DNA of 64,000 nt from Iris pallida (taxonomy: Eukaryota > Streptophyta > Magnoliopsida > Asparagales > Iridaceae): contig JANAVB010012195.1 in NCBI GenBank assembly GCA_029216955.1, positions 1,256,757 to 1,320,756 on the forward strand. The letters run 5' to 3'. The notes under the pieces were generated by a model, which was not told the origin of the DNA, did not search any database, and worked only from the letters and a program-made list of their open reading frames with translations. Shown here piece after piece: positions 36,557-49,671 of this stretch. Made by a program: the position numbers and the translations under genes. Position 1 is the stretch's first letter. Each line of letters begins with the position of its first letter.

Positions 36557-38656
36557 TCATTTGACTCCATTTTTTTCTCTCAATCCGTTCTTTTGCCCTT
36601 CCACCGAACGCTTCTTCCCCAAATCCGATCGGGAACCCTAACCCTAATTTTGAAGACCTAGCCGTGGTGCTCGGCAACGGAGCTCCGTCCTAGGGCGGAG
36701 ACACCTAGCCGAGTTCTCCTCGGCAGTGTCTACGAGTAGCGACCACAGGCTTCCTCCGAGCGGCGACGACGGGATCGACATCACCGATGGAGATCTAGAC
36801 GACGACAACATCGAGACCCGACGGCGAGATCTGGAGGCGATGGCGGCCACGCGACGACCACCGAGCGCCACCACGCAGCAGCGTCTCACCGTTCCTCTTT
36901 TCGACGACATCTTCCTCGAACATCGACGACGCTCTTCTCCTCCGGTGAACTAAATGACGACTTCGATCTGGAACACACAATTTCTGGTGAGCGTTTGTTT
37001 CGATTCAATTTTATTTCAAATTTGAATCTGGTGTGTGTGTGTGTGTGTGTTCTGAGTGTTTGGATTCGAAGGTTAACTTTCCTTCTGATTTGGAAATGGA
37101 TCAAGAGGTCAATTACTGGAAGGAGATCAAATTCTATATGAGTGTGTGGATCTGGAATCCTCTGAGTCTTCCTGGTTCCTTCTGATACTTCTTGAAATTT
37201 TTTTCTTATCAAATAATTGCCAGCATTTCTAAAAAACTTGTTTCATTCCTTATGCATGGTTCCTGTTCGATGGAATGCCTCAATGGACATTCGAACCTCA
37301 ATTGGACACGAGGAGGCATGCCTGACTTCTTGGATGGAGTCCTCATTCTATAGGACATCTCTCTTCAGGTAAATTTTTCTATATTTTCGTAGTGGAGTAA
37401 TTATTATTATTTTTGCAAATATTGATGTATTAGGTGGTGTCCAGTGGTGTCGTGATCGCGTATGTACGTGTTCGGAGTTTTACTTGGGTTCGGATAGGTA
37501 TGTTCGTGCCCAGTGTTCGTAGCTGTGTCCAGTGAAGGTTTATTTCGAGGCATATTCGTGTCCGACCTCTGCTTAATGACGCTCGTGCCGTTGCAGTGAA
37601 TCAACAGGAGCAGTGTGTAGTATGTTGACCAGATCGAGTTTTGGCATTGAAGACTTTTATTTCAATTATACATATTATGTTAATTTTTGTATAATTTTTT
37701 GGTGACTTATGGGATTGGAGAGTTACGTTGAGTTATCCACATTGAGGAATGGATTTAATAGTGTGCTCTTGTTATTGAGTCTTTCCAAATCTTGGAGGGA
37801 CCTATTTGAGATTCAAATGTCGCAAGCTTGGAATCTTAGCTAGTTTTGATGGATAGCATTATTTTCGAGTTGTAAATTCTTATTTAAACATTCTTTGATT
37901 TTCTTGGTTTAGACGGATTTGGGGTTTGATTTGGCTGAAGAAAAGTATTCAATTTAATTCTATATTCATATGTAATTTATGTGTAAATCCTTGATTAGTT
38001 TGGTGGGGTTTAATGGTGTATGTGGTGTTCTTTTCAAAATCTGAGGTTTGGTAGTAGCCGTTACATTCGAAGACTAGGGTTCACATGTGGCTTTAGTTTT
38101 CTGAGACTCCAGATATAGATAGTTGGTTCAGTTGATGAACCCGAGACTGCATATGCAGTATTTGATTTAGCTTGAGTTTTTCATATGCAATGTTTTAGTT
38201 AATTGTTGATGAACCTGAGACTTGTACACCAAGGGCTTGATTCTATTTAATGAACCTGACATTGTGTATATATTGGTTCAGTGGATAAAACTAAAATTAT
38301 ATATCCAATATTGATTCAGTCTGGATCTAACATTGGCAGTGTTTGGTTCAGTCGACTATACATGCAGTTAGTTCAGTTTATTGAGCCTGGGATTGTATAT
38401 TCAGTCTCAGTACAATAGTATGGAGGCATTTTAGTTTTAATGTCTAAACTAGTTTGTTTATTATGGATAATATGTTGTTAGGAGTTTACCAAAATTTGGG
38501 CTTAATACTAGTTATCAGAATAGGTATAATTAAGAAATTATATTGGTTATATTTTTAATCAACTTATAACAAATAGGACAATTGTAATATTGCTTTTTTT
38601 TTTATCTAGAGTTGTCAACTCAACTGTCTAATAGCTAAAATACATGTGAATAGTTA

Positions 38657-38866
<210 letters not shown>

Positions 38867-39109
38867 TACATATATATAAGTACATATCAGTTATATATAC
38901 AACTTGTAACCTTAGGTAGATTAGGGTATAGCTAATATCTTATGATTACTATAAAATTAGGCATGATTGGAATTAACTTGGTAACTAGTTCAACTTATTT
39001 AGATTTTAACCAGCTTGTACTTAAAATAAACAGGAGGACACCCAGTTCCATTCCTTACCCGTAACTTTCCGGAGCAAGGCAAGTACTTTTCTATAGTCTT
39101 GTGCATTTA

Positions 39110-39490
39110 TATTTCTTGTACTTTTTTTGTGACATGTCATGACACGATATCTTGTACTCCTGTACTCCTGTACTCTTGTTCTTGTACTTACTTGTGTCGG
39201 GTGGGGAAATACACTAGCCATGTGACCAATCCCGGTTACTATATTCATGTGCCTAGCTTAGGCCCCGCATCGTGCACGCAGGCCCTAAGTCGTACCATTC
39301 ATGTACTTTTATGTGCTTACCCCCAGCCGGTCACATGTGCTAGTTATATTTCAAACATAGTGCACTTGTCATGTCTTGTACTTCAGGTTCATAGTTACAT
39401 TCATGTACTTTATATTCCTGTACTTATATTCATGTACCTTCATGTTCTTTCCTGTACTTTATAGTTCATGTTCTCCTGTACTTATTTTTA
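39110..39490 (+). repeat. TGTACT/CATGTACTT repeat array in the solo LTR
   Basis: At least 15 copies of TGTACT or CATGTACTT, including CTTGTACTCCTGTACTCCTG in tandem, lie in about 380 bp near the 3' end of the LTR. The LARD LTR has an analogous GTACATG/GCACATGGATAA cluster at 40610-40870 at the same relative position when read in its own orientation. Confidence 0.7.
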
Positions 39491-39899
39491 TATCATGTTC
39501 TTATTTATTACCTAGAACTGTACTTTGCTCCGCTCCTGATTGGATAAGTTGTAGGTGTACTTGCAGGACATCATTCTACCTTATAGGCCAGAGCCCGGGA
39601 TCTTAGCTGAGCAGGATAGAGACATGACTTGGCTAGAGGCTTCAGGTTTAGACTGCTTAGCTCTACTCTTAGATATTGTTTTAGAGTTCATAGTACATTT
39701 TCACTCCTGATGACTAGTACATTTATGATATATTGGATTATGGTGATCTTTTGGGATCGTATGTAGATGCTGTGATTGTATACATTTATGGTTATCTGGT
39801 TAGATTTCCCTAGTTTAGTACAGCTTACTTCTACGGGTCCAACGACGAAGGCTGGGCGTGTCCGACTCGTGTCCGATTATTCGGGAGCGGATCGTGACA

Positions 39900-40033
39900 T
39901 CAGTGGCCCCAATAAATGCAGGCCATGTATCATACTTATGTATACCTAGACAAAACTTCACTGTAGGTAGGAAGTTATGTCGACAAGTATCCATAAGTTT
40001 TGAGTCTGGTATGCCGAAGGGCATCTTCAGTGC
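39900..40033 (-). pseudogene. gag: Tat gag fragment between two insertions
   Basis: 134 bases on the minus strand stay open (ALKMPFGIPDSKLMDTC, PAFIGATD) and join in frame to gag at 36190 when the solo LTR is removed. The fragment is cut at 40033 by the LARD, so the gag N-terminus must lie beyond the window's right edge. Confidence 0.78.
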
Positions 40034-42421
40034 TGTCACGATCCGCACCCTAGCGTTAGGGCACGAGACGTGGGTACGTCCAGCATACGCCGTAGTGTCG
40101 GCGGTAGAACGCTGTTCTAGGTCATAATCACATCTAAAACAATATGCTATACTCTCCAGACGGAGGACAAACACATAAGGATACTATCTCAATCACAACT
40201 CTAAAGGTAGATAACAGCACGATGAAATAGATAAGATAATCCAGGAGTGATAGTAAAACAGTTCTATTAAACAAACACAAGATTTCAAATACAACTCTAA
40301 GACAAACAATAAAGAAAATGGACAAACTCTAGGTAAATACTCCAAGCTCTACCAGTGTCCTCTAGGCTAACTGTGAACTCTAAGTACCTGTAAAATTTTA
40401 TCAACAGGTCCAATCAGGATAGGAACGAGCACAAATCTCTCACAACAGTTCATATCAGAAATGAACATATAAAGCAAGCTATAGAAAACTATACATGAAT
40501 CGCTGTAAAGAGAAATCAACAAGAGAGAAGATGTAACTGAGATATAATATGATAAAGAATATATCCTTCTACGTAAATCAGAGCATGAATTGGTTATGTA
40601 AACAGCTTGGGTTGCACATAGATACAGCTATGGAATGCACATGGATAACTACTGGGGATAATGATCACATAACCAACTACACTCTCCCTGCCCCCAACCA
40701 ATAAACAAGGATCGAAGCATGCTATGTTATTGCACATGGATAACAACTACTGTATACATGGAGCTCATATGGTCATGAGTGTACATGAATAACATATGAG
40801 TGCACATGGATAAATATGAATACATGGAGTACATGATGACCATGATAAAGTACATAAACATGACATACTCGATGTATCCGAGGGGATAATATCGCATGAA
40901 AAGATCCAGAGGGTACTGATCCGTGTGAACGTCATGTCAGCATCAAGTATACTAGTCTATAACAAGAGTACATATCCAAAGAGGCATGAAAAGATCAGAG
41001 AATGTACTCGCCTGGTAATCCAAGCCGCTGATAAATGTAGATGTCCAACTGGAGTCACAGTGTCCTATTTAGAGCAATTGTAAGTCACAAAAGAGTCTAA
41101 CATGAAATAAGAGTAATCTACAGTGCATTCTAGATAGTTCTAGGTTCTTCTAGGTCAAAGTCTAATCAACCAGTCCACTAGGTCAACTAAAGTCAAATTA
41201 GAGTCAAACTAAAGTCAACTAGTCAAGTTTTAATTCAATCCAGGTCAAACTATGCCAATGGTTTGACCTATAGTTGACATTTGGTTAATATAGTCAACCT
41301 GATCAAAGGGGGATCAACTCTAGTCTCTAAGTATTAAACTATGAGGTTGTACTAATTCCGAATTACGAAAAAATAGGAATTGACTAACTAATGGTGACAC
41401 CTAGAGAAAATATCTACAAACATTGTCGGATGATAAAACAAATATCACCAACGTGTCCAGAAGGGTCAAATCAGCTAGGATTGCCTATCCTTAAGTCCAA
41501 TTCTGGACACAGGGGCAAAACGGTAATTTCAGGCAAAAATGGTGTCCGCCGTTGGACCCGCTTTGTACCAAAAAGCGTGCCAGAGTCAACGGTCTCTAAA
41601 GTCATCAAACTACATTTCTACGGATTCGATTTTCCGATACGAACCCAACCGTATGTCCAAAGTTGGATTCCGGCGGACCGTGCACAAAATCGCCCGTTGA
41701 GTGGGACCGTGGGGCCCGCAAAACGACGTTCGATTCGACTGTCTCAGATTTGGACCAAACTTGGCATGCAGGACCAGAAAAATGATACGATCCTGTTGGC
41801 ACAAGTTTCGTTTCGATCTGATAAGCGTGCACAAAGTAATTGAGAAATTTGTAAAGTGCACGATACAGTGAATTTCGACGAATATGCATCAAATTCGTCG
41901 CGCACACGCGACCAATTTGAATTCCGTCAAAGCCCACAGGACCACAAAACTGTTACACAGCTTTCGATGCTTTCGGTTCGCGACCACGTCGTCGGATTGG
42001 CGTGACGCACGTCGTGTGGATGAATTTTCTAGTTTTTAAAACATGTTTTTGTCAAACTTCGGGATTCGATTTTTCGACATGTAGTCGATGATTTCCAAAT
42101 CCACGAAAAGGGTCGTGCAGTCCTATATGTTGTCTAAAAGACTCTTCTAATAGATTTTCTAATATGGGACTAGATTGATCGAAAACGATCCTCAAAAGTG
42201 GGTTCATGGACTGCACTAGTGCTCTGTTCATGGACTCCATCCGTGCAACTGCTGCTGCTACTGTTTTCTGTCTCGCGCGCAGTCTTCGGCCGCTCCGGCC
42301 GCGCGCGGCGGCGCTGCGGTGGCCAGGGCGCACGCGCAGAGGGGGTCGCGGCCAAGGTGAGGGTGGTGCTCTGGGTTGCGTTAGGGTTTGGAGTTAATCG
42401 ATCTCTCGATCTCGCTATATT

Positions 42422-42431
42422 CCTATATATA
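42422..42431 (-). promoter_or_regulatory. Possible TATA box of the LARD LTR
   Basis: TATATATAGG on the minus strand followed downstream by CCCTAACGC and GC-rich sequence. The surrounding TA-richness makes chance occurrence possible. Confidence 0.4.
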
Positions 42432-42998
42432 TCGGCCGAGGGAGGGGAAGTTCGGTTCTGCTGTTAACTTGGTAAGGTACAGGCTTGCTCGGCTGAGCTA
42501 GCTGCTGGCCTTGTGGGCCTGGCCCTTGCGGGAACTGGGCTGGGGTTTGAGTATGGCTGGACTGGGATTTCCCTCTATATACATATGTATACATATATGT
42601 ATACTTATATATTTATGTATATACACTTATATAATGACATATATATATTTATAATTCCATTAATGCAATTTAACTAGATATATTTCCTATGTATATACAC
42701 GCAAACCTTATATATATCTATATATTCACGTATACACATTTATACACATATACATATATGTATAATATATTTTTATGTATAAATACATATATACATATAC
42801 AATATCTATTTATATATATATATATTTATATATATACATATTCACACCTAAAAAAAAAATTCACACCTAAATAATATATTTATATATATATTCACACTCA
42901 TACACCTGTATATTTATCTATAAATCCACACATATATATATATATCAGTATTTATGTACACATAAATAAAATATATATATATATATCAGTATTTATGT

Positions 42999-43001
<3 letters not shown>

Positions 43002-43088
<87 letters not shown>
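43002..43088. repeat. (TA)n microsatellite
   Basis: About 87 bp of AT dinucleotides inside the LARD LTR. Confidence 0.95.
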
Positions 43089-43091
<3 letters not shown>

Positions 43092-43343
43092 TATTTATGT
43101 ACACATACACATATATAATATATATTTATCTATATATACAAACACTTATACATATATTTAATATTTATATATACATACATTCACTTTCACACATATATAA
43201 TATTTATATATATACATATACCAATAAACCCACTAAATAAACTCCATAATACCAATAATCCACAGATAATCCAAAGAGTCTTGGTGGACATATCTGGCCT
43301 TAGAAAATTGTTCCAATATTCTAAATCTCTATTTAAATAATAA

Positions 43344-43371
43344 CAATAATAATAATAATAATAATAATAAT
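43344..43371. repeat. (AAT)n microsatellite
   Basis: About nine AAT trinucleotides inside the LARD LTR. Confidence 0.9.
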
Positions 43372-43836
43372 ACCCATTTTGTATAAATAACCAAATATTT
43401 AGGAAATATCGTTAAGTATACCCAAAAAGCTAGAAAATATTTGTACATACCTAAACGTATGTCTACATAGGCTTGGGCTTGGTTCGGGTCCAATTTGACT
43501 AGTTTGGTACAACCGAGTTCCCCAAAACTAAATATTATAATTAATAAATAAATAATCTTCGATAAGGGTTACGTCGCAATTTGGCCTGGTTTTTCTAGTT
43601 AGGACATCACTATGGCTCGACCTTCTCTACCAGGGCTAATACACTAGTCAAAGCATGCCACTGCACTACCCGTGCCATAATTCCTAGTCACCTTGTACTC
43701 CAAATCTCAACCATGACTAAAATCATCTACTGTAATAATTAACTAAATAATTATTTATAAAATCATAATTCACCATTTTAATTAAATAAATAAAATAATA
43801 AAAATATTCCAAAAATTTTCGGAAAGGGGAGCTACA

Positions 43837-44254
43837 AATCTATCCACCTTAAAATAATTTCGTCCTCGAAATTTAGGTCGGTCGTACTCCTTCTAGGTCA
43901 ACACCCAACAATCAAAGTCTCTAAGAAAAATTTTAATCATACAATTAGGAAAAATAACATATGCAGGATCATGGTCAAATCATAGGAGTTGAATGTCTCA
44001 CCTAGGTGTATAAGTCATACTAGATCAAGCCAGTCGTCGGGTATAAAACATACAAACAGTCTAGGGAGTCTAATTGGAAAGATAGGGAACGCCAATCATC
44101 AAGGCCGTAGGGCAGTCTACCAACCTTTATGAAATTGGCAACAATATCAAAGAACATAACTATTAACTAATTCTGAAGGGTTACTAATTCCAAATATAAT
44201 CAAGAAAATCAAAGTTTAAATCACGACTCGTCAATAGCACAAAAAATCCAAGCA

Positions 44255-44319
<65 letters not shown>

Positions 44320-46638
44320 AATTTTTTTGTCCCAATACGATCTAAGTTGATCAATCAGGATGAATCGATGTTTGGGCAAGATAGAGAACGAGGTCATTAA
44401 AGTCTGAGCACGAGTATCCAAGATTCGAAATCCATGTCACAATTGGTTTAATTCAATTGAATAAGATCCCAATATATTGGATGATAAGAAGGTTGACCAA
44501 GTCAACTGGTCGGTCAAAGGAATTAGACTTTAAAGGATGACACAAGGATATAGAATTGAATCAATTTCCTCCTTTGGATAGGAAAGCTATATGTGATACC
44601 TCGGGTCTGTCTAATAAGTATAGTGTCTTGTCTTTCTGAAATATGTGAAAGGCAGACAATAAAGAGTTCAAAGGCGATGTTATTGAGTACAATACGTGGC
44701 TCATAGACGACAAAATAGTTCAAAGGGGAATTGTCAAAGCTGTCGCGGATGAGACTCTAGGGCAAGTTTAACTATGTCTCCATCCACGTAGAATAATATA
44801 TAAAAAGCGAACCAAAGTGCAATAGGTTGATCAGACCATCTTGCACCGGTTCTGATTAGACAATATGTTAGTGGGTGTCGACCCCCAATAATATATGTCA
44901 TGATCATGCTCGAAAAGAAGATAAGCTTGTAAAACTGGTTCTAAATTAGCAACATAAGGTAGTCAAAATATAAGTAAGGATAATGATGAAAGAATTTAAA
45001 TAGTCTAAGTGAACTTATCAATGTAGTTCACAATGACTAGGATTTGCTGGGTAGTGAGACATTCTATCCACCTTAAAATAGTTAAACTAATAGGGTGATG
45101 GAACAACGGGTCAAGCCATCAAGATAAAGTACAACGTTGAGCATTTAAAGAATCAAGCAGAACACCAACACATGTCGGGTCAAAAGAAGTGAGTCAAGTT
45201 GGATTTCTAATTGAAATCGAAAATAGTTGGTATTATGGTATAAATCATAGTTAGTCATTTCGACTCGAAAGTCATATCAAAAGGATAGTATACAAGGAGA
45301 TGGGTTTAATGGGACACAATATGCCCACACGAAGATGGACTCGTCTGGGCCTTGTACATAATTTGTTGGAGGGTAACAGCTCGTATTACACTCCGAATAT
45401 CAAAGTCATGGTAAGAAATATCAAGGATCCAAAATAAAAAATGGAATTTCAAGAGGTGACAATTAATGCACTAAGTAAAGGCGATCAAGTTGAAGCACGA
45501 AATAAAATCAGTAACAGAATAAAATAATTTAGGGATACAGTTCTAGAGATAGAATACTGTTAAGGAACGATCAAATCATTATTCAAATATTACGAACGGT
45601 TAGAGAGTCACAATAAAAGATCTAGATTTGAGGAAAGTCGAGTATCATCTGCCTCTGAAACCCTGAAGTTCACCTGATCATAATTGCCAATCGTATCTTT
45701 ACCTTACTAGTCTCCCTATGATAATTCAATCCTCATATGTTTACCATCCAGATTTTACAACCTTCCATTATCTAAATCCTTACCATGATCATCATAGACA
45801 GGATTCCAAATTTTTAAAACATTTCTCATGAAGCATGCCCCTTCTTATTAAGAATCAATACTATTCATTTTAAATCATTTTCTATATTTCTTCACATTGT
45901 CCCAATTTAGATCCGAAACCTCTAACTCAAGTTTATGAGATCTTTAAACTGTTTAAATTGTTTTCTCGTATCATTCAATTCCCAAAACCTCTAGGCCTTA
46001 CAAACTTATTTTCTATCGTAAAATCAACCTTCATATTTTCTTCGACATACACCCATGAATATTATTCTCCTAATTTTTTTTTCACAACAATGTCCAAATT
46101 TCCATAGCCTTGTGTCCTCTCTATCCCTAGTCATTTTCTTGCAATATCTTGTTCGATTTCATATCTTTATTGAATACAATTTAATTCTCTTTTTTATTTC
46201 TAACCTTCTTTAAAGCCTTAGGGTAAAACTGCCCGAGAATCAATAACCAAAATTTTGAAGTTCTCAAACTAAGTTGACCTTGAATATCCTCATCAGTTTT
46301 GAAATACACTTATGAATTATTCATACCAAGTTTTCTCTAAGTGTGGTTTGTTTCCAGACTGGTAGTATACATCTATTTGATTTCATCCTAGACCTTTACT
46401 ACATATCATTCTCAAGTTTCCATGTTAATATCCAACCTTTTGGATTCCTACAAAATCATCACACGATAACCAGTTCAATCATTTCTGAGCTACACGATTT
46501 ACGACACTTCCTCAACCTTTTCCATAAAAAAATATGAAGACTCAAGGGTTACAAAGTATGCAGGTACGATAGAGTTTAAGAAATGGGAATACAAGAAATA
46601 ATGGTAAGGAAGGAATAATGAAGATCCGCTCAAAAGAG
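43837..46638 (-). other. LARD internal region, non-coding
   Basis: It starts with the reverse polypurine tract and TTTCGTCCTCGAAATTTAGG, which parallels the chromovirus sequence after its LTR. No gag, protease, RT or integrase motif was found on either strand. A second TTCTATCCACCTTAAAATAG occurs at about 45060, suggesting an internal rearrangement. A (TA)n tract is at 44259-44317. The right end AAGAG (46634-46638) is the SIRE target site. Confidence 0.65.
44259..44317. repeat. (TA)n microsatellite
   Basis: 59 bp of AT dinucleotides inside the LARD interior. Confidence 0.95.
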
Positions 46639-47583
46639 TGTTGACACAAAGTCACAGTCAACCAAATATTGATAACATTGACTAAATAATACTTGTAATA
46701 ATTCAATACGACACACGACGTCTACATCAAGCTCAAGTCAGAAGACAGCTCAGTCTTTGCATTTCAGTTGTATATGAGTCTGTATTTTATACTTTTATTG
46801 AGTCTAGATTGATGTAAACTGTGTCATGCTGAGCTCTTGAGACTTGACCTATAGTCTACCCAATGATCTCTAAACTCCACCATCCAGAAAATATCCATTG
46901 GTCCCCAAGAACCAGTTCTGTGCTCTGGAGACAGAGTTCGGACCGAACTCTGCCTCCACACAGAGTTCGGGCCGAACTCCGTCCCCTAAAAATCAGCAAC
47001 CTTAATTTTAGGGTTAGCTGGTTGCAAGTTGTCCAACGGCCAAATATTTGAAATTTCCTATCCGAATTCTGGCCGAATTCTGCCTACAAAAATCCTATAA
47101 ATAGGCCAAGAATTCTCTCATTTCAAATCATCCAATCTTCTCTTCTCTTCTCTCTTAAAGCTCAGATAAGCCATATCCTTCCCATCTACTAGCCAAAAGC
47201 TTCCTAAGTCTCGAGTGCTCAGCATCTTTCAGTTAGAAGTCTTGTGCAAGAGTTGAAGAAGTCGCTTGGAAAATTCCAAGCAAATCGCCACTGCGATCCT
47301 CTGTAAGAAGTTAACGTGCTCTTCTGAAGAAAAGGTACGGGTTGTAAACTACTATTTCACAAATAGTGGATTTAATCCTGAGCTAGAGTTCTCAGGCCTG
47401 GACTAGTCCTCCACGAGGGAAACCAGGTTAAAATCGGCTGTGTTTGCGTATGCTCTCTTTCTTCTCATTTTAAATTCCGCATTTACTCTGATTAGTTTTG
47501 TTTGTGATAGAGTTGAATTTTTAATTGGATATTATCTCTATAAACTCTATTCACCCCCCTCTAGAGTTGCCATCTGTTCTTCA
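46639..47583 (+). repeat. 5' LTR of the SIRE-like element
   Basis: 945 bp from TGTTGACACAAAGTC to GCCATCTGTTCTTCA. Upstream of its TATA box are three palindrome-like motifs built on GAGTTCGG-N-CCGAACTC (46932, 46966, 47059). The end is fixed by the matching 3' LTR end and the primer site two bases on. Confidence 0.92.
47096..47103 (+). promoter_or_regulatory. TATA box of the SIRE LTR
   Basis: TATAAATA in the context CCTATAAATAGGCC, with transcription expected to start near 47128. The dyad motifs lie 20 to 165 bases upstream. Confidence 0.7.
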
Positions 47584-47585
47584 AT

Positions 47586-47597
47586 TGGTATCAGAGC
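47586..47597 (+). other. tRNA-Met primer-binding site
   Basis: TGGTATCAGAGC, two bases after the 5' LTR, complementary to initiator tRNA-Met. Confidence 0.95.
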
Positions 47598-47637
47598 TCT
47601 GTTCTCTTTACAAGGATTTACATCCTAGAGCTGATCC

Positions 47638-49632
47638 ATGGCAACCACACAATCCTTGATTTCCAATCACGGTGAAGGACAGTCCACTCATAGGCCTCCC
47701 CTATTTGATGGAACTAACTACACGTATTGGAAAACAAGGATGAGTTTTTATCTCAAGTTTCTAGACTTTGACCTGTGGACTATCGTCACTGACGGTTACA
47801 AAAAGCCCGCTAGGATAGTTGTCAACGGTGATCTCATTGAGAAATCACATGACAAATATTCTGACGAGGAGAAAAAATAGGCAAGTCTAGACGCGAGAGC
47901 TATTAATTTTTATTCTGTGCTATAGACAGGAATGAGTTCAACATGGTATCCACATGCACCACATCCCACGAAGTATGGAAGCTTCTAGAAGTGACGCATG
48001 AAGGAACCACCCAAGTCAAGGAATCAAAAATAAGTCGTCTCACTCAAGAATACGAAGCCTTCAAGATGAAGCCAAATGAGACGATCACGCAGATGTTCAC
48101 AAGATTCTTCGACATCATCAACCCCCTGTCTTCACTTGGAAAGCAATATTCAAATCATGAGAAGATTTGCAAGTTACTTAGGGGGCTACCAAAAATTTGG
48201 AACCCTAAGGTGACAGCCATCATAGAAGGAAACGATCTCACAACCATGTCCATGGAGACCTTGATGGGAAAGCTAATGACTCATGAGCTTAACCTCAAGG
48301 ACTTCGAAGAGCCTGCTCCTAAGGCTAAGGAGATCGCACTCAAAGCTCACCGACGGAGGGCTGAACCCGAAGAGACGGATGACGACAACTCAGAAGATGA
48401 TGATCAAGCCCTCATGGTTCGCAACTTCAAGAAATTCCTTCGCTTCAACCGAAGAAAGAAGGAACCACAAGAAGATGAAGAAGAAGAGCCTACTTGCTAT
48501 GGTTGCAAGAAGACGATACATGTCCGAAAAGACTGTCCATTCTCAAAGAAAAGCAGCCGCTATGAGAAGCCATACAAGAAGACCACTTCAAAGAGATATG
48601 CCAACACTAGCATCTGGCATGAAAGCGATGCCAGTGACTCCAAGGAAGAAAAGAACTCTCCTCAAGATACGGGTAATGTTTGCCTAATGGCAACATCCGA
48701 CAAGGTATCTAACGACACTCTTGACGACTTCACTTTTGATGAACTTGGCGATGCTTTCACTGATTTACTTAGTGACCATAATAAGGTCATTGTTAAATAC
48801 AAACAAGCCAAGGACAAAATCAAAAGTCATGAAGTTGAAATACAAAGACTTTCTCTTTTACTTGATAATATTAGAGACACTGCACCCACGGATGTCACTG
48901 ATGAGGTATCTAAGCTTAAAATAAGCTTACATGATGCCGAGGCACGTATTGAGCTACAAACAAAAGAAATTGCAACACTCAACACGGAGCTTGCAGATGA
49001 AAAGAATAGACACAAGATCATTATTACTAAGTTGTATGGTTTAAATGCTAAGATCACTGAATTGCAAGCTGTCTCTAAGAAACTAGAGACTAAATTGGGA
49101 AAACAGGTTGCTCAACCTTAAACCCAATCACATGAGACATACACAAAGCATATCACTACTCATACTAGTAAACCACGTCATACTCATGCTGCTCACAATC
49201 ATGCTTACATATACACACACTTTTATAAACCTCATGCACGTAGAAATAATCATCATATGTCACATAAATATCATGCTACACACAGTCATCATCATGTTGC
49301 ACAAAGACACAATCAACATCACTCCACATATAGGCAATCTCATGCCATGCCATATAGACAACCTCATCATGTCATGCCATATAGATAACCTCATCATGCC
49401 ATGCCATATAGACAACCTCATCATAGACAACATCATCATGCCATGCCATATCAATCTACATATCATCAATATTCTTATAGACATCATCAGCATGCTCCTA
49501 ATGTGAATAGAAATGCTACATGCACTTATTGTGGTCTACATGGACACATATCACCACAATGTAGAATCAGAAGATTAGTTGATAAAAAGATATATGCATG
49601 GTTTCCAAAAGCTAACTCTTCAGGACCCTCAT
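47638..49632 (+). pseudogene. gag: SIRE gag, with frameshift and stops
   Basis: ATG at 47638 (MATTQSLISNHGEGQ, then PPLFDGTNYTYWKTRMSFYL, the copia gag start). A stop at 47878-47880 and a one-base frameshift near 47920 break it. The frame from 47943 continues (HEVWKLLEVTHEGT, RLTQEYEAFKM) to a zinc knuckle CYGCKKTIHVRKDC (about 48496-48537), an acidic linker and a coiled coil (about 48780-49110). After a stop at 49119-49121 the same frame reads a His/Tyr-rich repeat region (about 49130-49500) and a second knuckle CTYCGLHGHISPQC (49521-49562). The end IWVPK is typical of the gag-pol junction. Gag forms the particle that packages the RNA. A final frameshift at about 49665 leads into pol. Confidence 0.87.
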
Positions 49633-49671
49633 GAATTTGGGTACCAAAGGTCACATCTACTCTTGATGTAG

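Larger units (their letters stand above)
40034..43836 (-). repeat. 3' LTR of the LARD-like element
   Basis: On the plus strand it runs from TGTCACGATCCGCACCC to GGGGAGCTACA, then AATCTATCCACCTTAAAA (the polypurine tract in reverse). A minus-strand TATATATAGG is at 42422-42431 next to a GC-rich block (42230-42400). The block 41465-41900 is conserved with the solo LTR at 18300-18740. TA-rich microsatellites fill 42560-43220, including a three-fold CAGTATTTATGTAC unit. Confidence 0.82.

Noticed and set aside
36726..36980. Arg/Asp-rich short frames on both strands in the solo LTR
   Set aside because: Short, GC-driven, mutually overlapping and inside an LTR. Probably leader sequence, not protein.
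44523..44723. 66-codon minus-strand frame in the LARD interior considered as a pol remnant
   Set aside because: No RT, RNase H, integrase or protease motif; composition like the surrounding non-coding DNA.
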